Shown here piece by piece: positions 12,796 to 21,800 of a stretch of DNA of 24,387 nt. The notes beneath the pieces are model-generated. The model saw nothing but the letters and a program-made list of their open reading frames with translations, made no database searches and was not told where the DNA came from. Made by a program: the position numbers and the translations under genes. Position 1 is the first letter of the stretch; every line of letters begins with the position of its first letter. Source of the stretch: a virus. Location: IMG/VR virus record IMGVR_UViG_3300043331_001088, positions 1 through 24,387 of that record; one strand, given 5' to 3'.

Positions 12796-15380
12796 CAGCG
12801 CCCCCGGCTCACGCGCGCGATCGTGGTCGCGATCCCGTCGCGGTTCTGGTCGATGGCGGTTTTGAGTTCGCCGAGCTGGCCGGCTGTCCCGCGCGAGCCA
12901 GCGCGCGTGTTCGCCTCGATGGCCGCGATCGGGCGTGTGTTGCGCTCGATGGCGATCAGGCTCTCGGTCATCGGACCGAAGTAATCCGCGCCAAAGTGGT
13001 CGAGCGATGGCTGGATGAATGCGCCGTGCTGCTCGATCGCTCGCAGGGCTGGAATGGCTACGTCCCAGACCTTATTGCGCAGATCCTCGGTGGCCTTCAC
13101 CAGATTGCCGAACTCGAGCTGCTCAAGAATGCGGAACGACACGCCCAGGATGCCGCCGTCGGCGCGCTCGCCAACGAACATCATGGTGAACCGCGTGTTG
13201 TGCTCGATGGCGTTGAGGCTGGTTTCCATCTTGGCGTTCTGGAAATTGGTGATGACGCCAGTTACGGCCGAGACGCCACTGAAGACCGTATTGAGTGTGC
13301 CGCTCAGCCCACCCGCTGCGGCCCCACCAAGCCCGCCACCTCCTGAAACGCCAGGGATCGAACCAGCAGCCCCGCCAGCGGATCCCGCGGCTCCGGATGT
13401 ACCGCCGCTGAAAAGTCCGCCCAGGGCATTGCCAAGCGAGTTAAGCCCGGGGATCTGGCCTATGATCCCCGTCAGCAATCCAGAGAGCTTGCCCAGCACC
13501 TGCTCGCTGACAAGCCGCAGAATCGCGTCCTTAAAATCGTCGATGGGTTTGATGCCGGTGTTCAGGGCCGCGCCAAAGCTCGACACAAGATCGCGCCCCA
13601 GATCCGTGACGACGGTCGATACCTGTGTGAGTGAATCTTTGAAGAGGTTCGTCTTCTCGGTTGCGCCGCCGGCCTGGCTGATTTCCTTGGCATAGGCCGC
13701 TTGCGCCTTTCTGTAGTCTTCGAGCGGGATCTTTCCGTCGCGGTATGCTTGGTCAATCTGTCGCATCGACTCGTGCAGCTTGGCAAGCTTGTCCTGTTGT
13801 AATTCTTTCGTCTCGATCCCGAGGCCTTCAAAGGCGCCCGCCAGCGCGTCGGTGGGGATTTTGGTCTTTTCTATCTGGGCGATCTGATCGCCGAGTACTT
13901 TATTCAGCGCCGTAGCCGAACCGACCGCCCCGTTCATTGCGCCGCCAATGTCGACGATCGGTTGCTCTACCCCCTCGAACGCGATGCGAAGCGCATTTGT
14001 CTGGCCAGTGAGCGCCGCAGTTTTTTCATCCGCGACGGCTTCAGCGGTGACCATTTCTCCGAAAGCATCTGCTAACTTGCGCTCCTCGTCACTAAGTTTC
14101 TTGGTCTCCGATGCGGTCTCTTTTTTCTTCTCCTTTAGCTTGCCGAGCGTAGTTAGGAGCTTGGTCGCTTCCTCTTTTGCGTTGGCCATCTTTTTCCCGC
14201 TGTCTTCAACAGCCGGATTCAGTTGCTTGCCGGTGGCCTCTGCCAATTTTTCAGTGCTTGTTTTTGCCTCACTGCTCAATCCGATGAACTTTCCGATTGT
14301 GCCCAGAAATTCTACGGTCTTCTTATTCATCTCGACCGTGAAATCGATTGATTTCTTCAGTTGTGCCGCGAGCGATGAAAGCACGCCGACCAACACGCTG
14401 CCGATGGGCTCGACCAGATTTTTCAGGCTGTTCCACAGCTTTGTCATCGTCTCGCCGAAGTCGTCGGTTGATTCAGCAGTTGCGTTGATGGTCGTCTGCG
14501 AGTTTTGCAGCGAGGCGACCAACTCATCGATCTCGAAGCGGCCCTCGAGGATCGCCGCCGCGACGTCGGCGCCGGCACGTTTGCCGAACACTTCCATCGC
14601 AAGGCCGGTAGCTTCCGCCCCGGGCCCAAGCGCAGTGATTGTGTCAAGGGTTTTTTGAAGCGCGTCGGCGGGCGCGAGACCCGCCTCGGCGAACGTTGCG
14701 AGGGCGATGCGCAGCCCGCCCAGGATGGTCTCGGTGTTGACGCCCTCGGCATTCCACTTACCGATCAGGGCGGTCGCTTCCTCAAAACTGAACCCCAGTT
14801 GCCGCAACGGCGCGCCGAACTGCACGACCGTCTGCATCAGCTTGTCAACGTCGGTGCGGGTTTGCTGTGAGGTCTTGAAGAGAAAATCCAGCGCAGCGGC
14901 TTGGTTTTCGGTCGCGATAGACCAATCGCCAAATGTGCGCGTGGCGAGATCAACGGCCGTCGCCACATCCGTTCCGGTGACACGGGAAAGATTCAGGATC
15001 TGGACGGCCAGTGCTTCGAGCGGTTCTCCAGCAAGGTCAGTGCGGGTGCTGAGGTCGGCAATTGCAGTAGCAGCGGCATTGGCTTCAACGGGGACGCTCG
15101 CAAAGACGTTCTTGAATGATTCCTTGAGGGCATCCAGTTGCGGACCGGCGGCCCCGGTACGTTGCTCAATCGTATCGAATGCTTCATCGAACTCCACGCC
15201 GACGGCCAGCGCTGCCGCACCGATCGCAGCGAGGGCGCCAGCCGCTACCCCGGCCACGCCCAAAGCAGTGGTCGAAAAGCCAGTGAGGGATGAGATCCCC
15301 TGCTCGATACCTTTTGTCAGGTCTCCAGCATCGGCGCCCAGCTTTACGATCAGGTCGGCGAGTACGTCTTTTTCAGGCAT
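12795..15380 (-). CDS. Tail tape measure protein (TP901-like core)
   Basis: An 861-residue protein that sets tail length and helps DNA entry. The N-terminus (MPEKDVLADLIVKLGADAGD) is typical; a hydrophobic stretch at about 35-62 (LGVAGVAAGALAAIGAAALA) is followed by the TP901-type core, including FDEAFDTIEQRTGA, VDKLMQTVVQFGAPLRQLGF, and TETILGGLRIALATFAEAGL. A Lys/Glu-rich coiled-coil region is near 380-440, and a Gly/Ala-rich region near 660-720 precedes a helical C-terminus. If the usual scaling of about 1.5 angstrom per residue holds, the tail is roughly 130 nm. No lysozyme or peptidase domain is obvious. It starts three bases after the stop of the chaperone extension frame, with a weak Shine-Dalgarno, so it is probably coupled. 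Confidence 0.9.
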   Translation of the reverse strand: MPEKDVLADLIVKLGADAGDLTKGIEQGISSLTGFSTTALGVAGVAAGALAAIGAAALAVGVEFDEAFDTIEQRTGAAGPQLDALKESFKNVFASVPVEANAAATAIADLSTRTDLAGEPLEALAVQILNLSRVTGTDVATAVDLATRTFGDWSIATENQAAALDFLFKTSQQTRTDVDKLMQTVVQFGAPLRQLGFSFEEATALIGKWNAEGVNTETILGGLRIALATFAEAGLAPADALQKTLDTITALGPGAEATGLAMEVFGKRAGADVAAAILEGRFEIDELVASLQNSQTTINATAESTDDFGETMTKLWNSLKNLVEPIGSVLVGVLSSLAAQLKKSIDFTVEMNKKTVEFLGTIGKFIGLSSEAKTSTEKLAEATGKQLNPAVEDSGKKMANAKEEATKLLTTLGKLKEKKKETASETKKLSDEERKLADAFGEMVTAEAVADEKTAALTGQTNALRIAFEGVEQPIVDIGGAMNGAVGSATALNKVLGDQIAQIEKTKIPTDALAGAFEGLGIETKELQQDKLAKLHESMRQIDQAYRDGKIPLEDYRKAQAAYAKEISQAGGATEKTNLFKDSLTQVSTVVTDLGRDLVSSFGAALNTGIKPIDDFKDAILRLVSEQVLGKLSGLLTGIIGQIPGLNSLGNALGGLFSGGTSGAAGSAGGAAGSIPGVSGGGGLGGAAAGGLSGTLNTVFSGVSAVTGVITNFQNAKMETSLNAIEHNTRFTMMFVGERADGGILGVSFRILEQLEFGNLVKATEDLRNKVWDVAIPALRAIEQHGAFIQPSLDHFGADYFGPMTESLIAIERNTRPIAAIEANTRAGSRGTAGQLGELKTAIDQNRDGIATTIARVSRGR

Positions 15381-15383
15381 GCG

Positions 15384-15781
15384 TCAGATCGGCGGTGCAG
15401 GCGGTGGAATCTGAGATTTCTTGATCGTGGCAATCGTGCCGCCGCAAGACTCGACCCACGTTTTCGCGGCGTCAAGCGTGAGCGATCTTTCGGGCGCGCT
15501 GTGCGGCCGGTAGAAATCACTGGACTTGAGAGTCCTGCGACTGCTGCCGCGACTGCGCGGTTGGATGTTGTAGAGATGCGCCATGAGCGCGCCCCAGCGC
15601 TGGTTGACGCGATCCTGCTTGCGCTCGTGCGCCTCGACGAGATAGTGGATCTCGCGCGGCGTCAGGCGGAAGTATTCGTCGGTGGTGATTCCGAGTTCGA
15701 CCCGGAGGGTTGCGCGATACTCGCAGTCGCGATCCCACCATTCACGCGAGTCCGTTTCGGGGCCGCTGCGCGCGGCCCCTT
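15384..15781 (-). CDS. Tail assembly chaperone extension (T part, -1 frame)
   Basis: This frame is open from 15848 to the stop at 15384 and lies in -1 relative to the chaperone G gene. It has no plausible start of its own for the conserved part, yet encodes clearly protein-like sequence: REWWDRDCEYRATLRVELGI, TDEYFRLTPREIHYLVEAHE, RKQDRVNQRWGALMAHLYNI and SDFYRPHSAPE. The LTPREI motif and downstream helices are typical of the T domain of lambda-like G/GT tail assembly chaperones, which bind the tape measure. It is therefore expected to be made only as a G-T fusion by ribosomal frameshifting. The exact shift point is inferred; the coordinates given start at the best candidate slip site. Confidence 0.8.
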
Positions 15782-16123
15782 GGTAGGGCGCGGCGGCTGC
15801 TCGTCGCGCAGCAGAGCCTTGCGCAGACTTGTGACGATCGCGATCATCTCATCGCCAGCCGGCAGGTTCTTTCGGAGCTGGTCGTAGTCAAGGTCATCAT
15901 GCGCGTGCAGGAGCATGCCCCAGATAAACGCGCTGACCACATCGAAGCGCTCGCGCTCGCTCAGCTCAACCCACTTTTTGGAATCGCTAAAGGCGTTGAA
16001 TTTCTCTTCCCCGACCTTCTCCCTGATCGAAAGGGCCGCATAAGCTGTGAAGCGGAACTGCGTGCGCAGCGGCCCTTCGCCCAGGTCGATCTCGACAGGA
16101 ACGCGCGGGAAACTACGGTCCAT
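15662..16123 (-). CDS. Tail assembly chaperone (lambda G-like)
   Basis: A 153-residue protein between the tail tube and tape measure genes. Residues 1-105 are the conserved part, with FRFTAYAALSIREKVGEEKF, VVSAFIWGMLLHAHDDLDYD and LPAGDEMIAIVTSLRKALLR. After about residue 108 the sequence becomes Pro/Arg/Ser-rich, as expected when the functional message shifts frame. Like lambda G it should keep the tape measure in an assembly-ready state, with most ribosomes ending here and some making the longer G-T form. The ATG overlaps the tail tube stop as TGATG. Confidence 0.85.
   Translation of the reverse strand: MDRSFPRVPVEIDLGEGPLRTQFRFTAYAALSIREKVGEEKFNAFSDSKKWVELSERERFDVVSAFIWGMLLHAHDDLDYDQLRKNLPAGDEMIAIVTSLRKALLRDEQPPRPTKGPRAAAPKRTRVNGGIATASIAQPSGSNSESPPTNTSA
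15759..15785 (-). promoter_or_regulatory. Candidate -1 frameshift site and hairpin
   Basis: In the mRNA the zero-frame codons ACC AAG GGG CCG occur at 15784-15773; a glycyl tRNA on GGG can re-pair perfectly on GGG after slipping back one base. Starting at 15779 the message can fold GGGGCCGC with GCGGCCCC around a five-base loop GCGCA, an 8-bp all-GC stem ending near 15759. There is no canonical heptamer of the lambda GGGAAAG type, and the stem overlaps the slip site instead of lying 5-9 bases after it, so this is a candidate only. Confidence 0.45.
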
Positions 16124-16773
16124 CAGTCAACCCCCACGATGATGTACGGCTTACCAGTGAGCCGCACGGAGGCCTGAGCCTGCCAGGCCGAATCGGTCCC
16201 GGCGCTGAAGCTGATCTGGCTGACGTAGCCGACGACCATAAAGAACGAGTTCGCCAGATCTGGCGGCGCCGCGCCATCGGCGGCATCGGGCACGAACACA
16301 CGCCAGACACGCCGCGTGCCAGCGTCGAAGTCGGTTTGGAGTGCCGCGTGTACCGACGATTTCGGCTGGAACCAGATCGTGAAGCTGAGGTTTCCGGGAT
16401 CGCGCAAGCCCGTGATGAACTCGCGGAAGCCCTCGGTAGAAAACGACGAGACATCCACTTCCGCGGCCTGCTGCTCGGGGCCGCTAAGATCCGACGCGCC
16501 CGTGATCAGCCCGAACGTCACGACCGTGAATGTCGTCAGGGCGGGCAGGTCGGTGGTGAACGCCGCGTTGACGGTCAACCCGGTATCACTCGCGCGCGCT
16601 GTGACGACGCGAGCTTCGCCATTCGCGATAATCACCGAGCCGACCGGTGTTTCGGGATCGAACTGCGTGCCGGTCCCGGTGACGGCCGTGCCGCTGGACT
16701 CGATCGTGCCGGTGCCGGCGGTTTGCGCGGTTTCTTTTTCGAGCCGCGTTTTTGCTGACGCTACTGCTGCCAT
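16123..16773 (-). CDS. Major tail tube protein
   Basis: A 216-residue protein from the ATG at 16773, which has GGAGG at ideal spacing; a longer frame upstream reads through the terminator hairpin and is not protein-like. The segment GASDLSGPEQQAAEVDVSSF, followed by EFITGLRDPGNLSFTIWFQP and a C-terminal strand pair ending VRLTGKP, is characteristic of lambda gpV/HK97-type tail tube subunits, which stack as hexamer rings around the tape measure. The first 70 residues form an extra beta-rich part before the tube domain. Expression must be high; it is the first gene after an intrinsic terminator. Confidence 0.85.
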   Translation of the reverse strand: MAAVASAKTRLEKETAQTAGTGTIESSGTAVTGTGTQFDPETPVGSVIIANGEARVVTARASDTGLTVNAAFTTDLPALTTFTVVTFGLITGASDLSGPEQQAAEVDVSSFSTEGFREFITGLRDPGNLSFTIWFQPKSSVHAALQTDFDAGTRRVWRVFVPDAADGAAPPDLANSFFMVVGYVSQISFSAGTDSAWQAQASVRLTGKPYIIVGVD

Positions 16774-16792
16774 AGATCCTCCGTTTGGCAAT

Positions 16793-16836
16793 AAAAAAGC
16801 CCGCCGGGCTCCCATGCGGGAACCGCAGCAGGCTTT
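16793..16836 (-). terminator. Intrinsic terminator upstream of the tail tube gene
   Basis: On the minus strand the sequence folds either as AGCCC-GGC-GGGCT (16810-16798) or as a larger structure pairing AAAGCCTGC (16836-16828) with GCGGGCTTT (16804-16796) around an inner TGCGG-TTC-CCGCA hairpin. Both end in a run of six T followed by ATT. This is a good rho-independent terminator for leftward transcription. It lies in the 87-base gap between the tail completion and tail tube genes. Confidence 0.75.
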
Positions 16837-16860
16837 GGTGGTGCGTGTGTCGGCTGTGCC

Positions 16861-17286
16861 CTACGTGGCCAGCACGGTGAAATCAACGATGCGATGCGCG
16901 AGCGAGTCTTCGCCCGCCGGTACGGGTCCGTCGAATGGCGGCCCGTCGAGCAGAGCTATGCGGACGCCGTCGGCGACGTTCGCGAAACCTTGCAGCAGCG
17001 CCCTGATGCGCTCGGCGATCGCGTCAGCCCGCATCGTCGCGGTGTGGCTGCCGGCGACCGTTTCCGCGTAGCAGTGGAATCGGAATGTGCTCGTGGTCCC
17101 GGCCACGTCGGGGCCGTATACTTGGTCCGCGTTGCCGGGCAGGACCTCGTAGACCACGAGCGGCAGCGCGGCCGCAATGGGTCCGGCTGTGCCCGGCAGG
17201 ACCTGTGTCACGCCGAGCTGCCCTGGTCCCGTGCCGGTGAGTGTCGCGTCGGCGAGCAGCGCCGCGACGATCGACGATCTAGCCAA
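16861..17286 (-). CDS. Tail completion protein (DUF3168-like)
   Basis: A 141-residue protein beginning with ARSSIVAALLADATLTGTGP, followed by LPLVVYEVLPGNADQVYGPD, TTSTFRFHCYAETVAGSHTA and RADAIAERIRALLQGFANVA, and ending in SLAHRIVDFTVLAT. This is the order of segments in DUF3168/lambda gpU-like proteins, which sit at the head-proximal end of the tail. It overlaps the HK97 gp10-like gene by eight bases. The last gene before the terminator. Confidence 0.78.
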   Translation of the reverse strand: MARSSIVAALLADATLTGTGPGQLGVTQVLPGTAGPIAAALPLVVYEVLPGNADQVYGPDVAGTTSTFRFHCYAETVAGSHTATMRADAIAERIRALLQGFANVADGVRIALLDGPPFDGPVPAGEDSLAHRIVDFTVLAT

Positions 17287-17674
17287 GCCCGCCCTGCTTT
17301 ACCTTTGAGATGATGATGTCTTTCGCGGCGCTGCGTGTGCGGTTCACAGCGCGCTCAAAGAACGGATTAGCCGGCATGACGCCCACGCTCTTGCCAGACT
17401 TGTGGTGACGCTCGACGGTGCCGAACTCGACCAGGTGTCCGTGAGGTGCGGTACTGGCGGCATAGGCGCCCTTGCCGCCCGGCAGCAGCCCGGCCTTTAT
17501 GCCGCGGCGCAGCGAGCCGTCATCGACCGGAGCTTCGGCTATGGCGGCATCTCTGATCTGCTCGGCCGCGGCGAGTAATCCTTCCTGGATGGCCGGCTTC
17601 TGGACCACGTCGGCGAGCGCCGAGATGCGGTTGAGCACCTGCGGCATGTTAAGCACTGACAGGCTGAACTTCAT
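17279..17674 (-). CDS. HK97 gp10-like head-tail joining / tail component
   Basis: A 131-residue protein of the HK97 gp10 type: an N-terminal helix pair (RISALADVVQKPAIQEGLLA), EAPVDDGSLRRGIKAGLLPG, APHGHLVEFGTVERHH, and PANPFFERAVNRTRSAAKDI. The H-x-x-x-V-E-F-G-T and P-A-x-P-F motifs are strongly characteristic. Proteins of this family are found between the adaptor and tail completion genes, as here, and act at the neck. Start chosen at ATG 17674, overlapping the previous gene by 26 bases. Confidence 0.88.
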   Translation of the reverse strand: MKFSLSVLNMPQVLNRISALADVVQKPAIQEGLLAAAEQIRDAAIAEAPVDDGSLRRGIKAGLLPGGKGAYAASTAPHGHLVEFGTVERHHKSGKSVGVMPANPFFERAVNRTRSAAKDIIISKVKQGGLG

Positions 17675-17912
17675 TCTTGTGCTTTTCTCTCCATGCGTTC
17701 ACGGCCTGCACGCTGTTGTAGAACATGCCCTCAACGCCATCGATTCGCCACATCCCGGACTGTCCGTCTTGATATGGCGCGGGCGGCTCGGTGCGCTTCG
17801 GTGTGGGCGCGATTAGATTCAGGTAGCGCTCCAGGGCGTCAGCGATACGCTCGAGTGCTTTCGCTGTTCGCTCGGGCGTATCGTCAAGACTGATTTCGAA
17901 CTCTTCGTTCAC
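17649..17912 (-). CDS. Small hypothetical protein in the neck gene cluster
   Basis: An 87-residue protein from the GTG at 17912, which overlaps the adaptor stop as GTGA and has AGAGG upstream; an earlier TTG at 17942 is less likely. Residues 9-30 (DTPERTAKALERIADALERY) form an amphipathic helix, and the C-terminal half has aromatic residues and MWRIDGVEGMFYNSVQAVNA. I do not recognise the family. Placement suggests a neck or assembly accessory. Confidence 0.68.
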   Translation of the reverse strand: MNEEFEISLDDTPERTAKALERIADALERYLNLIAPTPKRTEPPAPYQDGQSGMWRIDGVEGMFYNSVQAVNAWREKHKNEVQPVSA

Positions 17913-18253
17913 GCCCGCAGCCTCTCTTCCGCCGTGATCCAAATCTCTCGCCGCGCCTCGTCGCGATCCTGCACGGTCACAAAATGAAACACGCGGCTGC
18001 CCAGCTCGGCGAACATGTCGACCGTGATCCCCGGGCGGTACCGGATGCGGATACGTATGATCGCGCGCCCATCCTGGATCCCCATGCGCAGAACCTCGTC
18101 ACCAGACAGGAACTCGATGGCTGCCCGGGGTGTGGCGATCGTGGTCGCACTGGCCGGCAGCAGCGAACCGTCAGCCTGTCGGGTGGGCGAGGCCGGCTGC
18201 TTGATCGTGATCTGCTCCCGGAGTTCGCCGGAGGTCAGCCAGCTACGTGCCAT
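17909..18253 (-). CDS. Head-tail adaptor (SPP1 gp16-like)
   Basis: A 114-residue protein typical of the phage head-tail joining family (Phage_H_T_join): LTSGELREQITIKQPASPTR, RAAIEFLSGDEVLRMGIQDG, RIRIRYRPGITVDMFAELGS, and a final strand FVTVQDRDEARREIWITAEE. In SPP1 the equivalent ring closes the connector and gates DNA exit. The ATG overlaps the connector stop as TAATG, consistent with coupled production of the two ring proteins. Confidence 0.88.
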   Translation of the reverse strand: MARSWLTSGELREQITIKQPASPTRQADGSLLPASATTIATPRAAIEFLSGDEVLRMGIQDGRAIIRIRIRYRPGITVDMFAELGSRVFHFVTVQDRDEARREIWITAEERLRA

Positions 18254-18849
18254 TAGGTGCTCAGCATCCGAATCGGCCAGAGAAGCGCCTGCGCGGCTTC
18301 GGGGATCGTGCCGGATAGCCGCTGGCCCGGCGCCGGGACATCGTCGCCGCGGTGCGCATAGAGTTCACTGATGGTCATCAGAATGGCCTGCTTGATGCGC
18401 AGCGGGACATCGCTCGCAGACGACCCGTATCCGGCGTTGTAACGCACCACGATCGCCTCGCGCGGCTTCAGTGTGACGGAGGGCCAGACGTTGCCGTAGG
18501 CGAGCACCAGCGCGCCCGGCTCGCGTGCCGTGGCGGCGAAGTAATTGGCCGCGTCCCAGGTGGTCTCGTCGCCGTCGGCGTCGGTGTACTTGAGCGAGCC
18601 GATCGATATGAGCGGCGCGGCATTGGGCAGCTCAATGAAGTCGCAGCCCGGGAAGTCGTCCAGGAAATAATCCAGCGTCGTCTGGATGAGCTTGCGTCCC
18701 AGGAAGTCCTCGACCTTCTCGCGCGCTGCGGTGATCAGGCTCGTCAGCAGCGTGTCGTCTGTCGTAAAATCCACGCGCGTCTGAGCTTTCACCTCGGTTA
18801 GCGTGACCGGCTCCGATGCTGGCGGGGTGACGATCTTCGGGTTTGCCAC
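18253..18849 (-). CDS. Head-tail connector (phiE125 gp8 / gp6-like)
   Basis: A 198-residue protein. Landmarks are VTLTEVKAQTRVDFTTDDTL, LLTSLITAAREKVEDFLGRK, the strand ELPNAAPLISIGSLKYTDAD, VRYNAGYGSSASDVPLRIKQ and AILMTISELYAHRG. These define the gp6-like/phiE125 gp8 family, a ring under the portal. It begins with a GTG whose first base directly follows the TAA of the beta-helix gene. The gene normally follows the capsid gene closely, but here four unrelated genes precede it in the window. No portal or capsid gene is visible. Confidence 0.85.
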   Translation of the reverse strand: MANPKIVTPPASEPVTLTEVKAQTRVDFTTDDTLLTSLITAAREKVEDFLGRKLIQTTLDYFLDDFPGCDFIELPNAAPLISIGSLKYTDADGDETTWDAANYFAATAREPGALVLAYGNVWPSVTLKPREAIVVRYNAGYGSSASDVPLRIKQAILMTISELYAHRGDDVPAPGQRLSGTIPEAAQALLWPIRMLST

Positions 18850-21800
18850 TTATGTCCCGGCTGTCTTTGCGACGCCGATCTTTCCGGTCCCCTGGTTATC
18901 AGCTGTTCCGCACCAAATTTTGTAGGCGTACTCGGTCACCTGTGACAGGCCGCTCGCGGTAAAGGTCTTGTCGCGCGTGGCGCCATTCGCCGTCTGCCCA
19001 CGCGTGATGTTCGCCGCGTTCGCGATCGCCCAGGTCGCGCGCCAGTTATCGACGTCGTAGCAGGTGCCCCCGACGCACTCGGCATAGTCCACGTAGCACT
19101 CCGCTGTCTGAAACGAGCGGAACGAGAGCGTGAAGCTGTTCGCATTTCCCGTGGCTGCTACCGGCCCGACGCGACCGATCTTTTCCTCGATCGTGTCGAT
19201 GGGCGCGCCCGAGCCATCGTAAGTGGGCGAAAGCGGCCGGTACTCTGTACCGAAGGTCAGCGCCAAGCGCTGATTCGTGCTCTGATCGCACGGATTGTTC
19301 GCGTTGCCGATGTAGGTCCAATCGGGCGCGGACAAACCGGTGAAGTTCGCCAACGCCGAAAGACTCGATTGGCAATGATTGTCTCCCGCCGCGGCGCTCG
19401 CTGCCTTTGTCGAAAAGTCTGAGAACGGCGAATTTGTGATCATCGGCAGGATAAAGTTCCCGCCCAGATCGAGCAGCGGATCTACGTGATCATCGGAGCC
19501 CGTTCTCGATGCTTCCTCGAACGCGGCCAAGCCGCCAGAAGTAGCAGGCCGGGCAGGAAGTTCGTTCGCCGGCGCAGTGGATTGGAAGCCCATCTGATTC
19601 GTATTCCCGCCGCCGGGCGCTCCGATGATGTTGTTTCGCACGCGCAGGCCACTCGACGCCTCAGCACCGGGGAAGTCCCAGAACCTGGCAAGCCGCGCGC
19701 GGTGAGGGCCGTCCGTGTTTTCCTCCACCGTCAGATCGACAACGCCGCGATTCATGCCGAAAAAAAAGCCATTGTTGTCACCTGGGTCGTCGGTGTAGAC
19801 CATTGTGTCGGTCCCGACGCGCAAGTTACCGCGCACGCGAATCTTTTGCGTGACGAGTAAAAGCCTGTCCGCGGGACGCGAAGAAGCCGCAAAGTAGAAC
19901 CCGCTGTTGCCGTCGCGCAGCACGTTATACGCTACGTCGACATTTTTTGGCGCTACGCCTGGATGCGTCCCCGCCGTGCCACGAGCGCCTTGCAGCGTCA
20001 TTTCAAGCGCAGACTGAGCGGCGGCAAACGCCGACCACCATCCCTTCATCTGGAGGCCCTCGATGAGCCACCGATTGCCGCCGTTTTTAACTTCGATCAG
20101 ATAGGGGTTTGGATTGAAGTAGATCCCTCGCGCGGGATGCGAGCCTACGTACTCGTCACGCCACCAGAACGTACTTTTCTTTATCGACACATCGTCCATG
20201 GATGCGCGATCGGCGGTGAAGAACGTTGCATCGTCGGCGAACATGACCGGCTTGGGAAAGATCCGGGTATTCAGCAGTTGGAAGTCTTCGACGCGGCGCC
20301 ACTCGATGTAGGCATCCTGCGTGAACGGGGCCTCGATCACATCCGAGACAACGGGCCGGATCTCGATATCGCACTGCTCCAATATCGAGTTGGCCACCGT
20401 CACGCGGTAGGAAGCATTGAAGGCGCCTGCGCTGCCCATCCAGGGAAAACACTTGCCCAGGTAGGATCGATCGACCAGGAAATCCCCACGACGCGCTGCG
20501 GCCGGATCGCCATCCGAAGAGTTGACGGCGAAGGTCGCGCCCCAACCACGCATGTCCAGGAACAAGTAGCCGCCGCTCGCGCCGGCTACGGCCGGAACTC
20601 CGAGCAGCTTGATATTGTTCGCATCGACGGCCGAGTAGGGGTGGGATCGCGGCTCGTGGTCGCCAAGCTCATCCTTATTCGTCTTGTAGATCATCACGGA
20701 CTTGATCCGCCGGATGGTGCCGAGCGTGCTCGGCGTGCAATTTGGCGTTTGGGTCGGATGCGAAAGCGTCACCGTGTTGCCGGAGACCGCGCCCTTCCAG
20801 ACGACATCATTGCAATTGGTGCCCGAGTTGCCCTCGATCATTACCATTTGGCCGTTGCCGAGCTGGTACTCGCTCGTAGTTCCGCTCACGGTGACCTGAT
20901 TCGTGGCAGGCACGCCTGTGATCGTCATCGTTGGAAAGTTCGGCAGGCCATGATCGGTGATGGTTAATCCCTGGGTGCCGTCGCCGGCGTCCTGCCAGGA
21001 CTCGATTTCGTGCGCCGCGATCCGCGTCACCGTGCCGCCCGAACCGTCATACGTGCCGACAAGATTCGCGACGGTGCCCGTGCAGCCGGTTGCGCCCGTG
21101 CGAAGCTGAAACGTGTTGCCGCTCTTATTGCACAGCAGAAAGGTCCCGTTGGCGCCGCGCACGCCCGTGCCTTCCAGATTGACGATCACCGCGTTACCAT
21201 TGACGACCGCGGCGGGAATCGATGAGACGGTGACCACATCGGTGCCTTCGTTGATCCCCGTGATCGTCATCTGGACGGGCGCCAAAACCGGGTCATCGAG
21301 CTTGGGCGGGCCGATGTAGACGCCCGTGAATGAGTAACCGCGCGCGCCAGCGGCGGGCGCGTAGGCAAAACGCAAGTTGCCGTTGCCATCCGCGCTCGTC
21401 GGCAGAAACGTGCTCCACGTCAAACCGAACAGCTTGTCTCGGTAGGTTTCGTCGATCGGGTTTCCCGCTGGCGGCAGCACGACATCGGGCGCATTCGAGC
21501 GCACGTTGACAAAACCATCGTTGGCGATCACCGGCATGGTGAAGTTGGACACCGGGCAATCGATCCCTGCCGGCCCGACGAGTTCGACCGTGTCTCCATC
21601 ACCCGCATCGGCCTCGGCCGCAGCCTTCTGTGATGCGAGGGTCGAGCAATCATTGGCGATCGAGTAGGAATGCCCGCCACCGCCCGTAATCGCGCCCGCG
21701 GCGCGCAAGCCCGCATGCACGGGCGGATCTGGCGTCGGATCACTATCGAGCGCGTTCATCACGACGTAGGGGAACTCGCCTGCCCCATCGCAATTGAAGC

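Noticed and set aside
13948-15414. Two plus-strand frames of about 235 codons opposite the tape measure
   Set aside because: Ser/Ala/Phe-rich complements of the helical tape measure; no independent evidence.
19963-20967. 334-codon plus-strand frame
   Set aside because: Antisense to the beta-helix gene, which has signal peptide and clear beta motifs; the plus frame has shadow-like Arg/His/Asp composition.
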